Shown here: piece by piece, positions 4,112-6,658 of the stretch
Layout: every line of letters begins with the position of its first letter
How positions within the stretch are numbered: position 1 is the first letter of the stretch
From: Candidatus Nanohaloarchaea archaeon
GTDB lineage: Archaea; Nanohalarchaeota; Nanosalinia; Nanosalinales; JAHENU01
DNA length: 6,658 nt
Direction of reading: 5' to 3'
Assembly (NCBI GenBank): GCA_018609855.1
Contig: JAHENU010000040.1
Coordinates: 1 to 6,658 of the forward strand
Notes under the pieces: model-generated
The model's database searches: none
The model's input: the letters and a program-made list of their open reading frames with translations, nothing else
Told to the model about the DNA's origin: nothing
Position numbers and translations under genes: made by a program

Positions 4112-5077
4112 TCAGTAGACATCCCGCTCCATAAACACTCTCTCCGTAGATACCGCCTGTCCTTTATTTTTCTTTGATATTTCTTGAGAGGACCTATCCG
4201 CTTCTCCCAGTGATATCAATTCCCCTTTCAGAGAGAGGACAGCCACCATATCCCCTTCCACAATACCGTCCTGCAAATGTGCAATCCCGCCAACACCGAG
4301 AGAGGCACCATGGCATAATGACGGGATGGCTGAATCTTTTACCCTCACTTGTTTCAGATGCGCAACACCTTTCTCGATCGGATACACACACTGATCTAAA
4401 AAATGTGATTCATCATTTTGCCAAAACGTCAATTGGTCTTGCAGATCCTGCAAATAGACCAGTTCCTCTTCCTGGATGCAGCCGGATTGCGTCCTTCGTA
4501 AATCAGTCATCCATCCTTCAGTTCCCAATGCTTGGCCAAACTGCTCACAGAACACTCTGACATAAAATCCTTTCTCACATCCTATTCTAAACAGCACATG
4601 TGTGTCGGCGACATCCAAAATAGAGAGATAGTGTAACTGCCGCTGGCGGGCCTGCCGCTTTACCGCCGCCATTTTCGGAGGAGTCTGCTCAATTGTACCG
4701 ATAAATTTATTTCCTACGCGTTCAGCAGCATCCCAATCTACAGGACTGTTCACTTCCATTAAACACACATACTCTTTATTTGTGTTCTTCAACGCCCCCA
4801 ATACTTTAGTCCCTCGACCCAATGCAATTGGCAATACACCAGTCACATGCGGATCTAGGGTGCCCGCATGTCCAGTTTTAGTCACAGAAAATAAGTCCTT
4901 AGCCCATGCGGATATTTGATGTGAGGTTGGCCCATATGGTTTATCCACTAATACCAACCCATTTTTCAATCGGGCCGCGAGACTACGTTCTGTTGGCCAG
5001 CCTCCTTTAGCGGGATTAGTCTCAGCCTCTTCACGGACAATCCACTCTTCTTTTGGCAATAATTGCTGCCCCTTCAT
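4112..5077 (-). CDS. cbf5: tRNA/rRNA pseudouridine synthase Cbf5 (TruB family, H/ACA RNP catalytic subunit)
   Basis: Encodes a 321-residue Cbf5 (archaeal dyskerin). It converts uridine to pseudouridine in rRNA, guided by H/ACA RNAs with Nop10, Gar1 and L7Ae, and can make tRNA pseudouridine-55. The N-terminal archaeal extension is followed by NGLVLVDKPYGPTSHQ (39-54). The catalytic motif is GHAGTLDPHVTGVLP (69-83), with nucleophile Asp75. KEYVCLMEV (101-109), PPKMAAVKR (133-141), EKGFYVRVFCEQFGQALG (168-185) and DLRRTQSG (192-199) complete the TruB fold. The PUA domain, which binds the ACA/CCA end, is at about 243-295 (VRVKDSAIPSLCHGA), and the protein ends with the family-typical ERVFMERDVY. 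All key residues are present. A TTATTA element about 26 nt upstream suggests transcription near the ATG, while GGTGGGTG 9-16 bases upstream is a weak Shine-Dalgarno alternative. It starts 38 bp after the DUF106 gene. Confidence 0.97.
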   Translation of the reverse strand: MKGQQLLPKEEWIVREEAETNPAKGGWPTERSLAARLKNGLVLVDKPYGPTSHQISAWAKDLFSVTKTGHAGTLDPHVTGVLPIALGRGTKVLGALKNTNKEYVCLMEVNSPVDWDAAERVGNKFIGTIEQTPPKMAAVKRQARQRQLHYLSILDVADTHVLFRIGCEKGFYVRVFCEQFGQALGTEGWMTDLRRTQSGCIQEEELVYLQDLQDQLTFWQNDESHFLDQCVYPIEKGVAHLKQVRVKDSAIPSLCHGASLGVGGIAHLQDGIVEGDMVAVLSLKGELISLGEADRSSQEISKKNKGQAVSTERVFMERDVY

Positions 5078-5100
5078 CTACAACACCCACCGATCCCGTG

Positions 5101-5106
5101 TAATAA
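5101..5106 (-). promoter_or_regulatory. Possible box A of cbf5
   Basis: TTATTA on the minus strand is centred about 26 nt before the cbf5 ATG, the same spacing as for the neighbouring genes. It is a weaker match than the others, and cbf5 could also be read through from the DUF106 gene. Confidence 0.35.
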
Positions 5107-5115
5107 TTGTTTTTC

Positions 5116-5841
5116 TCAATGCACACCCATCAGCTTCCGCACAATGATAGATATAGGAATGGTGAGAATGATATAGAAGCCCAACCACTCAAGAGAGCTG
5201 CCAATGAGTGGAAGGGAAAATGGCAATTGGAAGAACACTAATGACATGCTAATGTTCGGTTGCTCCTCCTGCACAAAGAGAAACTTAGTTGTCTGATTGC
5301 TAAACCCACGCACCTGCCATTCTGTGTCATCAACACTTACATACTCACCTACAGAAACCATTGTGCCGTTCACTATAGCAGTGTCATTGTCTGGCATATA
5401 GGTAATCGGTGTGTTCAATGACTGATAGTTTAATGTGCCACTATATGAGCCATTATCCTGAGACAGCATCACATTTTGATCAAAGGTTGCATGGAGATAC
5501 GGCAGAATCAGCAGTACGGCAACCATTGTAATCAACATGGGTTTCATTTGCTGCTTTAGCATACTCATATTGGCCTCCATACTCTTATTCATAAACTGAT
5601 TCATTTTTTCAGTATCATCATTCTTTTTGGCCTCCTCCATCTTTTCTTTCATCTGTTTTACTTCTTGCTTCAGTTGTTTCATCTCTTCTTGATCAGTAGT
5701 GAATTTGTGAATCAGTGAAATAACAATAGAAATCAATAATGCCATGAACGCTACCGTCAGTTTTGCGCCGATATCCAGCCCCTGAAAGGTGAGAAGACCG
5801 GAGAACACCATATCGTACGCTTGAAACAAGCCTTCGACCAT
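5116..5841 (-). CDS. DUF106 / EMC3-TMCO1-like membrane protein insertase (Oxa1 superfamily)
   Basis: Encodes a 241-residue archaeal DUF106 protein, related to YidC/Oxa1 and eukaryotic EMC3/TMCO1, thought to insert proteins into the membrane alongside SecY. TM1 is at about residues 27-46, followed by a charged cytosolic coiled coil (50-78). The Met-rich amphipathic stretch MNQFMNKSMEANMSMLKQQ (80-98) precedes TM2 (about 101-117). An exported loop of about 80 residues follows, then the family signature LPFSLPLIGSSLEWLGFY (206-223) and TM3, ending IVRKLMGVH. The cytosolic Met-rich segment corresponds to the substrate-contacting region of Oxa1 proteins. The exported loop looks beta-rich and carries five N-X-S/T sequons (N130, N152, N158, N182, N196). 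Location next to secY is typical of archaea. No strong Shine-Dalgarno site is present, and a box A 26 nt upstream suggests a leaderless transcript. Confidence 0.93.
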   Translation of the reverse strand: MVEGLFQAYDMVFSGLLTFQGLDIGAKLTVAFMALLISIVISLIHKFTTDQEEMKQLKQEVKQMKEKMEEAKKNDDTEKMNQFMNKSMEANMSMLKQQMKPMLITMVAVLLILPYLHATFDQNVMLSQDNGSYSGTLNYQSLNTPITYMPDNDTAIVNGTMVSVGEYVSVDDTEWQVRGFSNQTTKFLFVQEEQPNISMSLVFFQLPFSLPLIGSSLEWLGFYIILTIPISIIVRKLMGVH

Positions 5842-5863
5842 TGTCTACCACCACGAACGAGCC

Positions 5864-5871
5864 TATAAAAA
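5864..5871 (-). promoter_or_regulatory. Box A promoter of the DUF106 insertase gene
   Basis: TTTTTATA on the minus strand is centred 26-27 nt before the ATG at 5841. It lies just downstream of the secY terminator palindrome, so the insertase gene appears to be transcribed separately from secY. The leader contains GTGGTGG, only a partial Shine-Dalgarno match. Confidence 0.6.
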
Positions 5872-5881
5872 TCTATTCCTT

Positions 5882-5929
5882 TGCCTTTTTGAAAAAGGCA
5901 GTACATATGATGAACCAGTCCGTTCATCA
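5882..5929 (-). terminator. Tandem hairpins after secY, probable terminator
   Basis: Read on the minus strand, the first hairpin pairs 5929..5922 with 5915..5908 (8-bp arms TGATGAAC/GTTCATCA, 6-base loop). Seven bases later comes the perfect 19-base palindrome TGCCTTTTTGAAAAAGGCA (5882-5900), which contains a T5 run on either strand. The pair lies about 100-150 bp past the secY stop and directly before the DUF106 promoter, as expected for a terminator. Because the palindrome ends only about 10 bp upstream of box A, it could instead or also bind a regulator. Confidence 0.5.
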
Positions 5930-6028
5930 AATCATTTCATAGTTCCCTGCATGAACTTATTTGCAGAGTCCTTCGTCATGCTTAAGACAAGAGTCATTTC
6001 CAAAGCTTTTATTTACGAACCGGTTCAG

Positions 6029-6658
6029 TTACGGCATAAACTTTCGCAACATCGGATGCATATCCTCCATGTGCTGCTTTGCTAATTCTTCATAGAGTTG
6101 GAACGTAATCATGACTGTCAGCAAAATACCGGTTCCTGTGCCAATGGCATTCGTCCAATTGGCAAATGCTGCCAAGAATCCGATAAAAGCTCCGCCAAGC
6201 ACAGTCAGTGCAGGAATATACCGATTGAGGATCTTTACAATCACGCGCTTATCTCGCCGAAAGCCTGGAATTTGCATACCGCTGGAATGGATTTGATCTG
6301 CTACACTGTCTGGATCTTGGCCAGAGGTCCGCATCCAAAACACAGAAAACACGACAGCGCCGACTACATAAAAAGCTGTATAGATGATAACACGTAAAAC
6401 TTCGACCGCTGTTATCTGCAATTGAATAAGGTCAGACATGAAGTTTGTCGGTGCAGATAAGAAATACATTAATGAATTCGGTGAGGGTGTGTTATTAGTA
6501 AAGTTACCGATAAGATGGAAATTACCGATCACAACATCTATGCCCTGGTTTGACAATAACTGCGCTATCAAATTTAATTGTGCCAACAACGCCGAAATAA
6601 GAATGACAGGAAGGACGCTCGTGTAAATGAATTTCAAAGGCCATTTACGGCCAAAGCC
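6029..6658 (-). CDS. secY: Protein translocase subunit SecY, C-terminal part (5' end outside the window)
   Basis: The last 209 residues of SecY, the channel-forming subunit of the Sec translocon, are visible; roughly the N-terminal half lies beyond the window edge. The visible part opens in the cytosolic loop before TM7 (GFGRKWPLKFIYTSVLPVIL). The TTG at 6637 is an internal leucine codon, not a start, because the frame stays open to the edge with SecY-like residues. TM7 lies at about residues 15-35, an exported loop with two sequons (NFT, NNT) follows, and TM8 is at about 85-109. The cytosolic loop with FWMRTSGQDPDSVADQI and PGFRRDKR bears the basic residues implicated in ribosome/SecA-type partner contacts. 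TM9 and TM10 (GTGILLTVMITFQLYEEL) follow, and the tail ends MHPMLRKFMP. The palindrome GAACCGGTTC (6018-6027) immediately follows the TAA stop. Confidence 0.97.
   Translation of the reverse strand, partial: GFGRKWPLKFIYTSVLPVILISALLAQLNLIAQLLSNQGIDVVIGNFHLIGNFTNNTPSPNSLMYFLSAPTNFMSDLIQLQITAVEVLRVIIYTAFYVVGAVVFSVFWMRTSGQDPDSVADQIHSSGMQIPGFRRDKRVIVKILNRYIPALTVLGGAFIGFLAAFANWTNAIGTGTGILLTVMITFQLYEELAKQHMEDMHPMLRKFMP

Noticed and set aside
4174..4560. 128-codon plus-strand frame within cbf5
   Set aside because: It lies entirely antisense to a strongly conserved gene, and the translation has no family signature, so it is a shadow frame.
5932..5997. 21-codon minus-strand frame between secY and the DUF106 gene (starts MTLVLSMTKDS)
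   Set aside because: No Shine-Dalgarno site or well-placed box A is present. It lies in the secY 3' region before the terminator hairpins, and its length is expected by chance.
6029..6637. Reading secY as a complete 202-aa gene starting at a TTG codon at 6637
   Set aside because: The frame continues upstream to the window edge with SecY-like residues (GFGRKWP), so the gene is simply cut by the window and the TTG is an internal leucine.
1..6658. CRISPR arrays, insertion sequences or phage genes
   Set aside because: No regularly spaced repeats, transposase or integrase motifs or long terminal repeats were seen. Inverted repeats found are short and fit RNA hairpins or terminators.

Overview
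The window is archaeal. The evidence is uS13 and uS4 of the archaeal/eukaryotic type, a Cbf5-type pseudouridine synthase with PUA domain, an archaeal SecY, a DUF106/EMC3-like membrane insertase, an EndoQ-family DNA repair nuclease, tRNAs without encoded CCA (one with a bulge-helix-bulge intron), and box A promoters about 25 bp upstream of start codons. The lineage cannot be fixed from sequence alone. The condensed gene order, with several usual neighbours missing, would suit a reduced-genome (DPANN-like) archaeon, but that is inference.

All well-supported genes lie on the minus strand, so the region is read from high to low coordinates. It starts with the C-terminal part of secY (6658-6029). 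Next is a spacer with a tandem-hairpin terminator region (5929-5882) and a promoter. The DUF106/EMC3-like insertase (5841-5116) and cbf5 (5077-4112) follow. A 488-bp gap then carries an orphan consensus promoter and a minus-strand-favoured helix, possibly an undescribed RNA. After it come endonuclease Q (3623-2358), an unrecognised 202-aa protein (2327-1719) and tRNA-Ser(UGA) with a 112-nt intron (1717-1521), which starts one nucleotide after that protein's stop codon. A tRNA-derived spacer and tRNA-Gln(CUG) (1258-1186) precede the ribosomal operon rps13 (984-535), rps4 (525-10) and the first codons of probably rps11 (from 17).

The gene order follows the archaeal secY ... DUF106 ... cbf5 ... 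rps13-rps4-rps11 backbone. Genes often found between these in other archaea (adk, cmk, L34e, L14e) are absent here, and endoQ, an orphan gene and two tRNAs are present. The theme is translation and membrane insertion: ribosomal proteins, tRNAs, an rRNA/tRNA modifying enzyme, the translocon and an Oxa1-superfamily insertase. EndoQ, which cuts DNA at deaminated bases, is the functional outsider.

EndoQ, the orphan gene, the DUF106 gene and probably cbf5 each have an AT-rich box A centred 24-27 nt before the start codon and no good Shine-Dalgarno site, so they are probably transcribed separately as leaderless mRNAs. rps13, rps4 and rps11 instead have Shine-Dalgarno-like sequences and tight spacing, as expected of an operon.
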